Assembly: GCA_014872655.1 (NCBI GenBank)
Contig: WHHJ01000032.1
Coordinates: 1-23,050, forward strand
DNA from: Clostridia bacterium
Lineage (GTDB): Bacteria > Bacillota > Clostridia > Oscillospirales > UBA644
DNA length: 23,050 nucleotides
Reading direction: 5' to 3'
Positions 7,291-15,280 of the stretch are shown piece after piece; positions within the stretch are counted from its first letter, which is position 1; the number at the start of each line of letters is the position of its first letter. The position numbers and the translations under genes are program-made. The notes beneath the pieces were generated by a model that was not told the origin of the DNA, searched no databases, and worked only from the letters and a program-made list of their open reading frames with translations.

Positions 7291-9305
7291 AACACCTTTC
7301 TTACTGTGTCCGGACTGTATGTGGCAAAAATCTGCTCAAAGTTGGTTGCCACGCTGTCGGAAGCCATTGAGTTGTCACGCATTACAAAGTAATAAGGCTT
7401 TTGCTTTGCGATAGCGGTTATAGTTTCTTCCGTCACATTCTCATCAAAGCAGGCAATTAAGAAACCGTCCGCAACATTAAACACCTTTTTACCGTCAATA
7501 ACTGTTTCCTCAATCTTGCTTGAAAGAAGTATGCCCAAATCAAGCATAACTTGGAATAGCAAATCTTCGGGCGTTCTGTCCTCTTTGATATTATCGGTCA
7601 AAGTGCTGAACAGACTCGGTTCATACTCGGCAGGATTATAATAAACATCCTTCATATTAGTGCTGTCACATTTTAAAACACGGAAGCCAGTATCAAGGTT
7701 CTGTGTAGTCAATGGATTTTCTTCCTTGATTTTCGCTCCGGCACGCCGAATACGCTCTTTGCCAATTTCACAAATTGTGTAAGGTAAGCCCAAACTATCA
7801 CACAATGCCATCGCACTTCTGGCGACTTTTTTGCTTTTTTCAGATGTTGCTGTCTTCTCAGATATTTCCTCCGGCAGTTGTACAAGTATGAAATTGCACC
7901 TCATATTTTGTTCAACATTTGCCAAAAAGGCTGCGTGAGCGGTTGTACCTGAACCTGAAAAGAAGTCTAATATATAATCTCCATCGGAAACTCCGCAGAA
8001 TTCGATTATTCTTTTAATGATTTCCTCATCTTTAGGGTTTTCAAAAACTTTATCTCCCAGAAGAGTAGCGAGTCGCTTAGAAGCTACTCGACCATCCTTA
8101 TAGAAAACACTATATGGAACGCTAAATTCCCTATCTCTTAGATATGATTTCAGCGTTGGCACTCCGTTTTCATCTTTTCCAAATGCGACCCTTCCTTGTG
8201 CAATCCATTCTTTCATCGTTTTTTCATTCGTTAGCCAACCCCTTGAAGGAATTTTTACAGGCTTTCCGGTTATTGGATGCAAAATATTATATTTCGGTCC
8301 GCCGCCTCCCGGCCACGAAATATTATCTGAGAAATAAACACCATTTTCATCTACTTTATTATAATGAGAATGATCCTTTGCAGGATGACCATCTGGAAGA
8401 TTTGCAAACCATCTCTTTAATTCTTTTGTCATCGTTTCATAATCGTTTGCATATGTTCGCTTTAACTGCTCATACTTAGCATAAATGTCATCTAATCCTT
8501 GTTTCTTCTCTCTCCATATAATTTTATTTTCTTTAATATAATCAAAATTTCTAAAATAACATAAAATATACTCGTGAGAAACAGAAATATATTTTGAGTC
8601 ATTTTTTCTTCCAGCCGCCCAAATCATTTCTGCTATAAAATTGCTTCTACCAAACACCTCATCACAAACATTTTTTAGTGTGTTCACTTCATTTTCATCA
8701 ATGGAAATAAAAATAGCACCATCTTCTGTAAGCAAATTTTTGGCTAAACGGAGGCGAGGATAAATCATATTGAGCCAATCAGTATGAAATCGTCCATTAC
8801 TTTCAGTATTCTGCACCATTTGATTTCCGTTTTCATCATATTGCCCACTATTTGCTAAATATTCAGAAATACTAATCGTAAAATCATCATTATAGACAAA
8901 ATCATTCCCCGTATTATACGGCGGATCTATATAAATCATCTTGATTTTTCCCAGATAAGTTTCCTGCAACAGCTTCAACACTTCCAGATTATCGCCCTCA
9001 ATATAGAGGTTTTCGGTATTGTCAAAGTCAACGCTTTCTTCCCTGCAGGGGCGGAGGGTTTTATTGATCGGCGCATTTGCCAGCAGGACAGACTTCTTTT
9101 TGTCCGGCCAAGTAAACTGATAGCGTTCCTCTTTACCGTCCACAACCTTTGTATTGATTTCCTGCATCAGCGCATCTTTATCAATCGCACGAACGACCTC
9201 ACCATTTTCGTCGATCGTCTCAGTCACGGCGTTCGGGAACATCTCTGCCAATTTTTTATAATTTTCATCAGCTTTATTTGCTGTTTGCATTTTCAGCTTG
9301 TCCAT
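7287..9305 (-). CDS. mod: Type III DNA methyltransferase subunit Mod (site-specific adenine-N6)
   Basis: Mod recognises the target and methylates adenine on one strand with S-adenosylmethionine; it also gives specificity to Res. The 672 residues show the beta-class order. The catalytic motif IV IDPPYNTG (about 126-133) comes first. A long target-recognition region follows (about 225-430, including SWPGGGGPKYN). Motif I FFSGSGTTAHAA (448-459) comes last. The N-terminal part with NLYIEGDNLEVLKLLQ before DPPY is typical of Mod. The start ATG 9305 has AGGAGGG about 12 nt upstream, inside the preceding gene, which it overlaps by 32 bp. An alternative ATG at 9290 lacks a good site. The centre of the gene, near 8480-8650, is more AT-rich than its ends, as expected for an exchanged recognition domain. 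The target sequence cannot be predicted. Confidence 0.95.
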   Translation of the reverse strand: MDKLKMQTANKADENYKKLAEMFPNAVTETIDENGEVVRAIDKDALMQEINTKVVDGKEERYQFTWPDKKKSVLLANAPINKTLRPCREESVDFDNTENLYIEGDNLEVLKLLQETYLGKIKMIYIDPPYNTGNDFVYNDDFTISISEYLANSGQYDENGNQMVQNTESNGRFHTDWLNMIYPRLRLAKNLLTEDGAIFISIDENEVNTLKNVCDEVFGRSNFIAEMIWAAGRKNDSKYISVSHEYILCYFRNFDYIKENKIIWREKKQGLDDIYAKYEQLKRTYANDYETMTKELKRWFANLPDGHPAKDHSHYNKVDENGVYFSDNISWPGGGGPKYNILHPITGKPVKIPSRGWLTNEKTMKEWIAQGRVAFGKDENGVPTLKSYLRDREFSVPYSVFYKDGRVASKRLATLLGDKVFENPKDEEIIKRIIEFCGVSDGDYILDFFSGSGTTAHAAFLANVEQNMRCNFILVQLPEEISEKTATSEKSKKVARSAMALCDSLGLPYTICEIGKERIRRAGAKIKEENPLTTQNLDTGFRVLKCDSTNMKDVYYNPAEYEPSLFSTLTDNIKEDRTPEDLLFQVMLDLGILLSSKIEETVIDGKKVFNVADGFLIACFDENVTEETITAIAKQKPYYFVMRDNSMASDSVATNFEQIFATYSPDTVRKVL

Positions 9306-10203
9306 TTATCTTTTTACCCTCCTGCTTTCTTAATTTTTCTTCTTTTTGTTTTTTATTAAAATCATCATATATTTCTTCATATTTTTTATTTCTTCTTAAA
9401 AGAACAATAATTAACATTTCATTATATAACATATCACATAATGAAAGAGCCTCATTCTCATCGAGATTTTCAAGCACTTTGTTTTCCCATTTTCCGGTCC
9501 GATTATTATGCCTTATTTGTAAATTATTTAATATATTCGTTGATTGTTTAACCAAGCTTTTAATAGGCTCCTCTTTTTCAGTGCAATCTTCTTCAATGTA
9601 TAAATTGGTAGCAAGATAGGCAAGAGTTTTCCTTTTTTCTGCCAAGGATAAATTTTCTCGTACATAACGTATTAATTCCCATTGAACATCTTCATCATCA
9701 CATAATTGAATAACTTGCTCGAGGGGAGCATCTTTGGGACATAGGATAATTTTATCTTCATATTCATGCGCTATCAATCCCATTTTCTTTTCAAGAGTAT
9801 TTATCAATTTACAGAATACTGATTTAAAGTCATCAGTACATTGAATTGCATGCTCGTTAAGCAATTCGTCTTCATTGTCTGAAAATAATTTAATGAAATT
9901 TTCCATCACCTCTAAATTATTTATTATTATACTTTCACTATTTTCTTTTTCATTTGAAATATGAGCACTAACACGTTTAAAATATTCATCTAAACTCATA
10001 CAAGTGCCACGGTATTTCCAATCCATAAACAGATAGTTGTTTAAAAGCCTTTTGAAACTATAGCCGGAATAACCATACCTATATTCTTCGTTAAAGCAAT
10101 TTTCAAAATAATCTTTGTTAAAAAATAGTTTATTGATTTTTATTATTTCCTCTTGAATATTATAATTTTCTTCTACTAACTGGAATATATTTTTTCTTGC
10201 CAT
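9274..10203 (-). CDS. Unknown 309-residue protein inserted between DUF4391 gene and mod
   Basis: I do not recognise a named domain. The protein is rich in charged helices. It ends in a strongly basic, Lys/Glu-rich tail (about residues 278-309), probably coiled coil followed by disorder. Two segments look conserved in character: SLAEKRKTLAYLATNLY, and NNLQIRHNNRTGKWENK in the C-terminal third. The RHNN element recalls uncharacterised proteins of defence and R-M loci with a helical, possibly HEPN- or AbiJ-like C-terminus, but no classical R-x4-6-H site is visible. AAGGAG lies in the end of the DUF4391 gene, 10 nt before the ATG; the intergenic gap is 4 nt. Its end overlaps mod by 32 bp. It is one of the most AT-rich genes in the window, which suggests later acquisition. 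Confidence 0.8.
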   Translation of the reverse strand: MARKNIFQLVEENYNIQEEIIKINKLFFNKDYFENCFNEEYRYGYSGYSFKRLLNNYLFMDWKYRGTCMSLDEYFKRVSAHISNEKENSESIIINNLEVMENFIKLFSDNEDELLNEHAIQCTDDFKSVFCKLINTLEKKMGLIAHEYEDKIILCPKDAPLEQVIQLCDDEDVQWELIRYVRENLSLAEKRKTLAYLATNLYIEEDCTEKEEPIKSLVKQSTNILNNLQIRHNNRTGKWENKVLENLDENEALSLCDMLYNEMLIIVLLRRNKKYEEIYDDFNKKQKEEKLRKQEGKKINGQAENANSK

Positions 10204-10207
10204 GAAA

Positions 10208-10801
10208 TTATACTCCTTTCAATTTTTTAATTTCCTGCACCAACTCAAACTTCTTCTTCGGTTGTTTTTCCGCGCGGGCAAGTTTTTCCAGCCGTGCAAT
10301 TTCTTTTTGCAGTTTGTTTCGTTGTTCATCAATGATAATCTGTTCATCAAGGGAATGCCCCTGTTCCACGGTCAATCCGCCGATTTGGACAATGATATTT
10401 TCCCATACAGTGTCCAAGTTTAGCCCTTTCAGTTCAAGCGAGAGTTTCTCTTTCTCAACCCACTCTGACTGCATGAGTTTAGTATGAAAAACGACAAGTT
10501 TTGCTTGATTGTCATATTCCAAAACCATTACCATTTTTTGCGGAATTAGATTTGATAAAGTAATGATGTTTTTCTCATCAAAGTCACGCTTTTTCAGCGT
10601 TACTAAAAGCACATAAAAGCCTGTTACCTTTTCTCCAGGGGCAATGTTAACTCTCGTCGGTGACACCTCATTCACGATGGCAATTCGCGCTATATCGCTG
10701 TCAATTTTATCTCTTGCCGCAGTATTCATTTGAAATTTAGCATAAATGGCTTTTTTAGGAAGTTGCTTGTTCAACTCCGTGTTCTTTGGTAATCCAAGCA
10801 T
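10208..10801 (-). CDS. DUF4391 domain protein of the extended type III R-M operon
   Basis: At 197 residues it fits the DUF4391 family, known to me mainly as an uncharacterised partner gene of SNF2-type helicases and type III mod/res genes. The N-terminus opens LGLPKNTELNKQLPKKAIY. The middle contains beta-rich segments such as FYVLLVTLKK and MVMVLEYDN. The C-terminus is a basic heptad-like helix (about 160-195, RNKLQKEIARLEKLARAEKQ) suited to a coiled coil, perhaps for docking to a partner. There is no signal peptide or membrane segment. AAGGAGG lies 5 nt before ATG 10801, and the helicase stop is 10 bp upstream. Its role is unknown. An adaptor between the helicase and the Mod/Res complex is plausible, but that is inference from gene order only. 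Confidence 0.82.
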   Translation of the reverse strand: MLGLPKNTELNKQLPKKAIYAKFQMNTAARDKIDSDIARIAIVNEVSPTRVNIAPGEKVTGFYVLLVTLKKRDFDEKNIITLSNLIPQKMVMVLEYDNQAKLVVFHTKLMQSEWVEKEKLSLELKGLNLDTVWENIIVQIGGLTVEQGHSLDEQIIIDEQRNKLQKEIARLEKLARAEKQPKKKFELVQEIKKLKGV

Positions 10802-10811
10802 CGGCGCCTCC

Positions 10812-13800
10812 TTATCTGACGACTAAGAAACAAATCAGTTCAAAGTCGTCCAAGCCTTTCATTTCATTTGACAAAAAACTTACCTGATCCCCGCTCAAGA
10901 AAGAATCCATATCACTTTCTTCTTTCACTTCGATAATCGATGCAATAGCGTCGCCAAGCAGCTTTGAAAACGGACTCATATCCTTGCCATCGCGAGTTTC
11001 TTGGTTAAACTCTTTGCAAAGGCGGGTATCTGGTTCCGTCTTTCCTTTGCAAAGGTAACGCATCTTATCAAGCATATCCTTTGGCGATAGATGATCACAA
11101 ATGACCTTACCCTCATTGCTGACATAAACCATATAGAATGGGTGCAGACGGTTTTGATTGTCAATATTTACACTGTTTGAACGATTTTTCAAAACATAAA
11201 TAACGCCTGCCGGTAGTTCTTCACTTGCAGCAACCACGGCGTGCAGTCCAAACGGAGTTTTATCCAGATCGTCATGCTTTTTGACATAATCTAGCAAGTC
11301 CAATCTGAATTCGTTCAAACCCAGATCCATAATCGAAATACCCGTTGTCATATCTTCAATATCCACGACTTCCTCTTGCAGCCGCTTTAACTGTGATTTT
11401 CTGTATTCGAGGTCTGTTTTTTCTTCATCGCTCAAAAGGTTATCGTCGCCCGTGGCAGTCATATCCACAATCTTCATACGAGTTTCGACTTTTGCCTTTA
11501 AGTCGATATACTCATCAAGCGTAACATCCGGCCAAAAGTTTACAAGTTGGATATATGCATTTTTACTGCCGATGCGGTCAATTCTGCCAAAACGCTGTAT
11601 GATGCGCACGGGGTTCCAATGTATGTCATAGTTAATCAAATAATCACAGTCCTGTAAGTTCTGACCTTCAGAAATACAGTCCGTGGCAATCAAAAAATCG
11701 ATCTCTGTATCATCATTTGGCATAAGCAGATGCTTGTCCTTTGATATCGGAGAAAAACAAGCCAGAACGGTATTCAAGTCACTCTTGAGTTTTGGAACAG
11801 TCGTTTTCCCCTCTACCGTACCAGATACCATTGCGGTGTTCAACCCAAAGTTTTCTTTGGCATACCGGCTTACATTGTCATATAAATATCCGGCAGTATC
11901 CGCAAAAGCGGTAAATATAATAATCTTCTTGTTCCCAGCGTTAATCGGGTGTTCCAATTTATTACGAATTACTTTGAATAACTCTTGCAACTTAGAATCG
12001 TGCTGGGGAGTAATATCGCCGATCATCAAGGTTAGAAGCTCTAAAATCTCTGCATCTTTTGCAAGGCTGTTTCTCCAAGACTTATAATCCATGTCCGCAA
12101 GGTCAATTTTAACCTTCCTGCCGAAAGTAAACAGCTCATCGCCGTTTTGATCATCGCTGTCGTACTCGTCTATATCGGTTATGTCAGTAAGATCCAACTG
12201 AACTGCTGAAGAACGATCATAAGTATCTATAGTTTGGATTGTGCTGTCAATCAAATCCTTAATTCGTTTCAAGGTGAGATTGAACGAGTACACAGAGCTT
12301 TCCATACGCTTCATGAGGTTAATAGCAGTTAAGCGGCGAATCCCTTGCTCTCTGTTTGCTTGCGTAAATCCGACATTGACTTTATTATCCTCGTACAACT
12401 CCGCATATTTCTCCATCTTGCTGGGCAGAATGTAGTGCGTCGGCGTATAAATCGTCAGGGACAACAACATAAGTTGTTCAAATATCTCGTTATAGTTTAT
12501 TGCTTCTTTCAAGTCCGTAAGCTGAGGTCTTAAAGAAATAGGCTTGAGCCTTGTAGGGAATGTACCAATATTGGTCGTATCATAATATTTCTGAATGTGC
12601 TTTCTCGAACGTGCAATCGTAACGCTGTCCAGCACTTCAAAGAAATCAAAATCGAGCATTTTTAACAAGTTTTCAGTCGTCCTACCCTGCGGTGCCCATT
12701 TACTCCAAGCGTTGAAAGCTCTCTGCGCATTTTTAAAAATCTCATCAATAGAACGAGTGGTATTCAGCTTTTCATCTATGTAGTCAGTATTGCCCTCATA
12801 AGCAAGTGCAAGCTGATTTTTAAGGTCATTAAACCTATTATTAACCGGCGTTGCCGACAACATCAGAACCTTTGTCTTCACACCTTTTCGGATAACCTTA
12901 TTTAGCAATCTCAAATAACGGTTTTCCTTTTCATTTTCCTCTCCGTTAAGTTTTCCTCCGTTACGAAAGTTATGAGACTCATCAATTATAACAAGATCGT
13001 AAGCACTCCAATTTAATCTATCTAAATCAAGCCCATTAGATTTTCCGTGTGTACGGTTCAAATCAGTATGATACAAAACGTCATAGCGAAGCCTATCAGA
13101 TGCAATAGGATTATTTACATAATTATCTTTATAGGTATTCCAGTTGTTGGTCAATTTTTTAGGACATAAAACCAAAACGGATTTGTTCCTGTTTTCATAA
13201 TATTTTATCACAGCAAGCGCAGTGAAAGTTTTACCCAGACCAACACTATCTGCAAGAATGCATCCATTAAATTTTTCAAGCTTATTGATAATGGCAAGAG
13301 CTGCGTCTTTTTGGAAATTATAAAGCATACTCCAAATCTTACTGTTCTTAAAGCCAGTCGCTTCATTAGGGAGAACATCCTCAGAGATATCTTCTAAAAA
13401 CTCGTTGAAAATATTATAAAGTGTCACGAAATAAATAAAGTCGGGAGAGTTCTCCTGATATGCTGCTATAATACTGTCTACTACTTCATCGGTCACTTCC
13501 TGAAGAACCCGTTTATCATTCCATATTTCATTAAAATCTCTGATAAGCGTTTGTGCAAGAGATTGATCTTTTACGATTGTTGTGCTTATGACATTTCCTT
13601 TTTCGCAGCCAAGTTCAACTGTGGTAAAATTATTGATAGGGGTATATCCCACATGGTCTACAACAAGCTGTCCTTGTATGGATTTATCGCTAATGTTAGA
13701 TTTAAAAATGACCTTTTCTTTTATCCAATCAGCACATTCTTTTGCAATAGCCTTCTGGGTAAGTTCATTTCTAAGCTTAACTTCAAACTCCGTTCCATAC

Positions 13801-14045
13801 AGACTGCGTTCCCGGTAAAGACGAGGAATGTAGAATTCCCTTTTTTCTTTTTTAGCTTTTTCGGCAACAAAAGTAGGTGATGTGAAAATAAAGCGTAGTT
13901 CATCAATAGAAGTAAGCTGTTTTTTAAGCTCCTGAAAGGCATATATAGAGAAGCAAGCTGCTGCAATAGACAGTTTACTACCCTTTTTTATTTCTATCGA
14001 TAAATCATCCTTTAAAGTTTTTGTAGTATTATTTATAAGTTCCAT
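10812..14045 (-). CDS. SNF2/SF2-type helicase with PLD-like N-terminal domain
   Basis: This 1077-residue DNA translocase belongs to the SNF2-related group found in defence loci. The N-terminal ~180 residues look like a phospholipase D-like domain (LSIAAACFSIYAFQELKKQ, then LRFIFTSPTF), but no HxKxxxxD motif is present. Helicase motifs are DSVGLGKT (266-273), IIDESHNFRN (motif II DESH, 355-358), LSATPVNN (396-403), ATDCISEGQNLQ (787-798) and QRFGRIDRIG (817-826). All ATPase motifs are therefore intact. An in-frame TTG at 14051 exists, but AGGTGA is 6 nt from ATG 14045, so I chose the ATG. It follows xre by 43 bp and precedes the DUF4391 gene by 10 bp. It resembles DrmD-type helicases of DISARM and HepA/RapA-like proteins in architecture only; the neighbours are not DISARM genes. 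Confidence 0.9.
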   Translation of the reverse strand: MELINNTTKTLKDDLSIEIKKGSKLSIAAACFSIYAFQELKKQLTSIDELRFIFTSPTFVAEKAKKEKREFYIPRLYRERSLYGTEFEVKLRNELTQKAIAKECADWIKEKVIFKSNISDKSIQGQLVVDHVGYTPINNFTTVELGCEKGNVISTTIVKDQSLAQTLIRDFNEIWNDKRVLQEVTDEVVDSIIAAYQENSPDFIYFVTLYNIFNEFLEDISEDVLPNEATGFKNSKIWSMLYNFQKDAALAIINKLEKFNGCILADSVGLGKTFTALAVIKYYENRNKSVLVLCPKKLTNNWNTYKDNYVNNPIASDRLRYDVLYHTDLNRTHGKSNGLDLDRLNWSAYDLVIIDESHNFRNGGKLNGEENEKENRYLRLLNKVIRKGVKTKVLMLSATPVNNRFNDLKNQLALAYEGNTDYIDEKLNTTRSIDEIFKNAQRAFNAWSKWAPQGRTTENLLKMLDFDFFEVLDSVTIARSRKHIQKYYDTTNIGTFPTRLKPISLRPQLTDLKEAINYNEIFEQLMLLSLTIYTPTHYILPSKMEKYAELYEDNKVNVGFTQANREQGIRRLTAINLMKRMESSVYSFNLTLKRIKDLIDSTIQTIDTYDRSSAVQLDLTDITDIDEYDSDDQNGDELFTFGRKVKIDLADMDYKSWRNSLAKDAEILELLTLMIGDITPQHDSKLQELFKVIRNKLEHPINAGNKKIIIFTAFADTAGYLYDNVSRYAKENFGLNTAMVSGTVEGKTTVPKLKSDLNTVLACFSPISKDKHLLMPNDDTEIDFLIATDCISEGQNLQDCDYLINYDIHWNPVRIIQRFGRIDRIGSKNAYIQLVNFWPDVTLDEYIDLKAKVETRMKIVDMTATGDDNLLSDEEKTDLEYRKSQLKRLQEEVVDIEDMTTGISIMDLGLNEFRLDLLDYVKKHDDLDKTPFGLHAVVAASEELPAGVIYVLKNRSNSVNIDNQNRLHPFYMVYVSNEGKVICDHLSPKDMLDKMRYLCKGKTEPDTRLCKEFNQETRDGKDMSPFSKLLGDAIASIIEVKEESDMDSFLSGDQVSFLSNEMKGLDDFELICFLVVR

Positions 14046-14060
14046 CTTCAATCACCTGAT

Positions 14061-14080
14061 TTAATTAAATTATTAATTAA
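14061..14080. repeat. Tandem TTAATTAA motifs between xre and the helicase gene
   Basis: Two exact TTAATTAA palindromes (14061-14068 and 14073-14080) lie 4 bp apart. On the minus strand they sit inside a direct repeat of AATTTAATTAA. They are just upstream of the helicase ribosome site in the 43-bp gap after xre. They could be an operator for the adjacent Xre protein or merely AT-rich filler. Confidence 0.4.
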
Positions 14081-14088
14081 ATTTTATT

Positions 14089-14292
14089 TTACTCATCAAA
14101 AAATTCCATGATATCATCTGGTGAACATTGAAGTGCCTTGCAAATACGACCCACAACGTCAGTAGTAATATTTTCATCTCTTGAGAGCTTGAGCATTTGA
14201 TAACGAGTTAAATGGGCCATCTCCTGTAAATCCTTCTTTTTCATTTTTTTGTCAATTAGGATTTTCCACAGTCTATTATATTTAACAACCAT
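14089..14292 (-). CDS. Xre/Cro-family HTH regulator, first gene of the R-M operon
   Basis: A 67-residue single-domain Cro/CI-type DNA-binding protein. The pattern YNRLWKILIDKKMKKKDLQE, then MAHLTRYQMLKLSRDENI and ending ALQCSPDDIMEFFDE, is typical of the short Xre proteins common in Firmicutes. Helices 2-3, the recognition unit, lie around residues 18-38. It has no extra ligand or protease domain. AAAGGAGA lies 6 nt before the ATG, and a strong promoter lies 60 bp upstream. As the leader gene of the operon it probably controls its own transcription and that of the helicase-mod-res genes. That would be analogous to C-proteins of R-M systems, which delay restriction until methylation is established. 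No toxin-like partner is immediately beside it, so a toxin-antitoxin role is less likely. Confidence 0.88.
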   Translation of the reverse strand: MVVKYNRLWKILIDKKMKKKDLQEMAHLTRYQMLKLSRDENITTDVVGRICKALQCSPDDIMEFFDE

Positions 14293-14351
14293 ATTGAATC
14301 TCCTTTAGTACATTCTTAACTGGTAAACACAAAGAGCAAATTATTTATTCT

Positions 14352-14380
14352 ATTATAGCAGATTAATGACAATTTATCAA
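14352..14380 (-). promoter_or_regulatory. Strong sigma-A promoter of the xre-helicase-mod-res operon
   Basis: On the minus strand, TTGATA (14375-14380) and a perfect TATAAT (14352-14357) are 17 bp apart. The -10 lies 60 bp upstream of the xre start. No other promoter of similar quality was noticed inside the operon, whose genes overlap or lie within 43 bp of each other. Confidence 0.8.
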
Positions 14381-14449
14381 TCATATATGTTGAAATAGTG
14401 ATAAAAATATCGAAAAATAAAACATAAAGAACTTATAAAAAATTCACAT

Positions 14450-14486
14450 AAAGAAAAAGTGTAACCCCATATCACTGAGGTTACAC
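14450..14486 (-). terminator. Intrinsic terminator of the degV-rsmE operon
   Basis: GTGTAACC (14459-14466) pairs with GGTTACAC (14479-14486) around a 12-nt loop. On the minus strand it is followed by TTTTTCTTT. It lies about 70 bp beyond the rsmE stop and just upstream of the R-M operon promoter, separating the two units. Confidence 0.75.
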
Positions 14487-14556
14487 CATCATTTCTAAAA
14501 TACTTCCTTTTTCACCCGTGGCAAATCTGCGGGATCTTTATCTTTTCCATTCTTTA

Positions 14557-15279
14557 TCACATCAAGCCTTTATACGCGGAAAGTACTGATAACACAGCAA
14601 TCGGCGCCGTTTCAGCCCGAAGAATGTGTTTTCCCAACGACAACGAGGCAAAGCCGCTTTGCTGAGCTAACGCATCTTCTTCTTCCGTAAAACCGCCTTC
14701 ACTGCCAATCACAACGGCAACCGTTTCCGGATCCTTCACACTTTGCCAATACTGCGACAACTTCTGCTGAGCATGCTCATAAAAAAACAACTTTGTTTTT
14801 TGTACACAGGCAGCTTGCAGCATTTGCTCAAAATCGGAAATATAGTTCACCTCCGGAATACGATCCGCGCCGGTCTGCTCCGCCGCAGATTTTGCAATCC
14901 GATTCCATCGAACCAATTTTTGTTCTGCCTTCCCCTCTATTTTCGACACACAGTTACGGCTGCCGAAAAAGACAATTTCGTCTGCGCCCAACTCCACAGC
15001 TTTCTGCACAATAAACTCGTTTTTATCGGCTTTGCACAAAGCCTGAAACAACACGATCCCCGATCTTTGCTGCGTGATCGGCTGACGATTGCTCAAAGAA
15101 AAACGAACAAAATCCTTTGCCGTCTGCACAACGGTCCCGTCATATAAAAAATTCTGCCCGTCGCTGATACAAATAGATTCCCCTACACGCAATCTCAAAA
15201 CCTGCAGGTGCCGCAATTCTTCACCAGTCACCGTAATCTCATCTGCGTCTGCAGGAACCTCAAAAAACAACCGATGCAT
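14557..15279 (-). CDS. rsmE: RsmE, 16S rRNA (uracil1498-N3)-methyltransferase
   Basis: This SPOUT-fold enzyme methylates U1498 of 16S rRNA in the decoding region of the 30S subunit. Its 240 residues are the usual length. The N-terminal PUA-like part includes ELRHLQVLRLRVGE. The SAM-binding trefoil knot shows IGSEGGFTEEE (191-201; the family usually has GPEGGF) and LGKHILRAETAPIAVLS (215-231). The stretch AAEQTGADRIPEV (132-144) matches the conserved AAEQ..R..P segment. The ATG at 15279 lies one base after the degV stop, with only a weak GGAA site, so its translation probably depends on degV. It is transcribed with degV and ends at the hairpin at 14459-14486. Confidence 0.95.
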   Translation of the reverse strand: MHRLFFEVPADADEITVTGEELRHLQVLRLRVGESICISDGQNFLYDGTVVQTAKDFVRFSLSNRQPITQQRSGIVLFQALCKADKNEFIVQKAVELGADEIVFFGSRNCVSKIEGKAEQKLVRWNRIAKSAAEQTGADRIPEVNYISDFEQMLQAACVQKTKLFFYEHAQQKLSQYWQSVKDPETVAVVIGSEGGFTEEEDALAQQSGFASLSLGKHILRAETAPIAVLSVLSAYKGLM

Positions 15280-15280
15280 C

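Noticed and set aside
3477..14292. Identification as DISARM or BREX
   Set aside because: The SNF2 and PLD elements are reminiscent of DISARM, but there is no DrmA/DrmB (DUF1998), and the BREX genes pglZ, brxC and brxL are absent; mod/res define type III R-M.
14089..14292. Xre as antitoxin of a toxin-antitoxin pair
   Set aside because: No HigB/RelE/HipA-like toxin is adjacent; the gene is in the helicase-mod-res operon, so an operon regulator is more likely.
2802..14556. Island borders with att-type direct repeats or an integrase
   Set aside because: I found no tRNA, integrase, transposase or convincing long direct repeat at either end of the R-M block.
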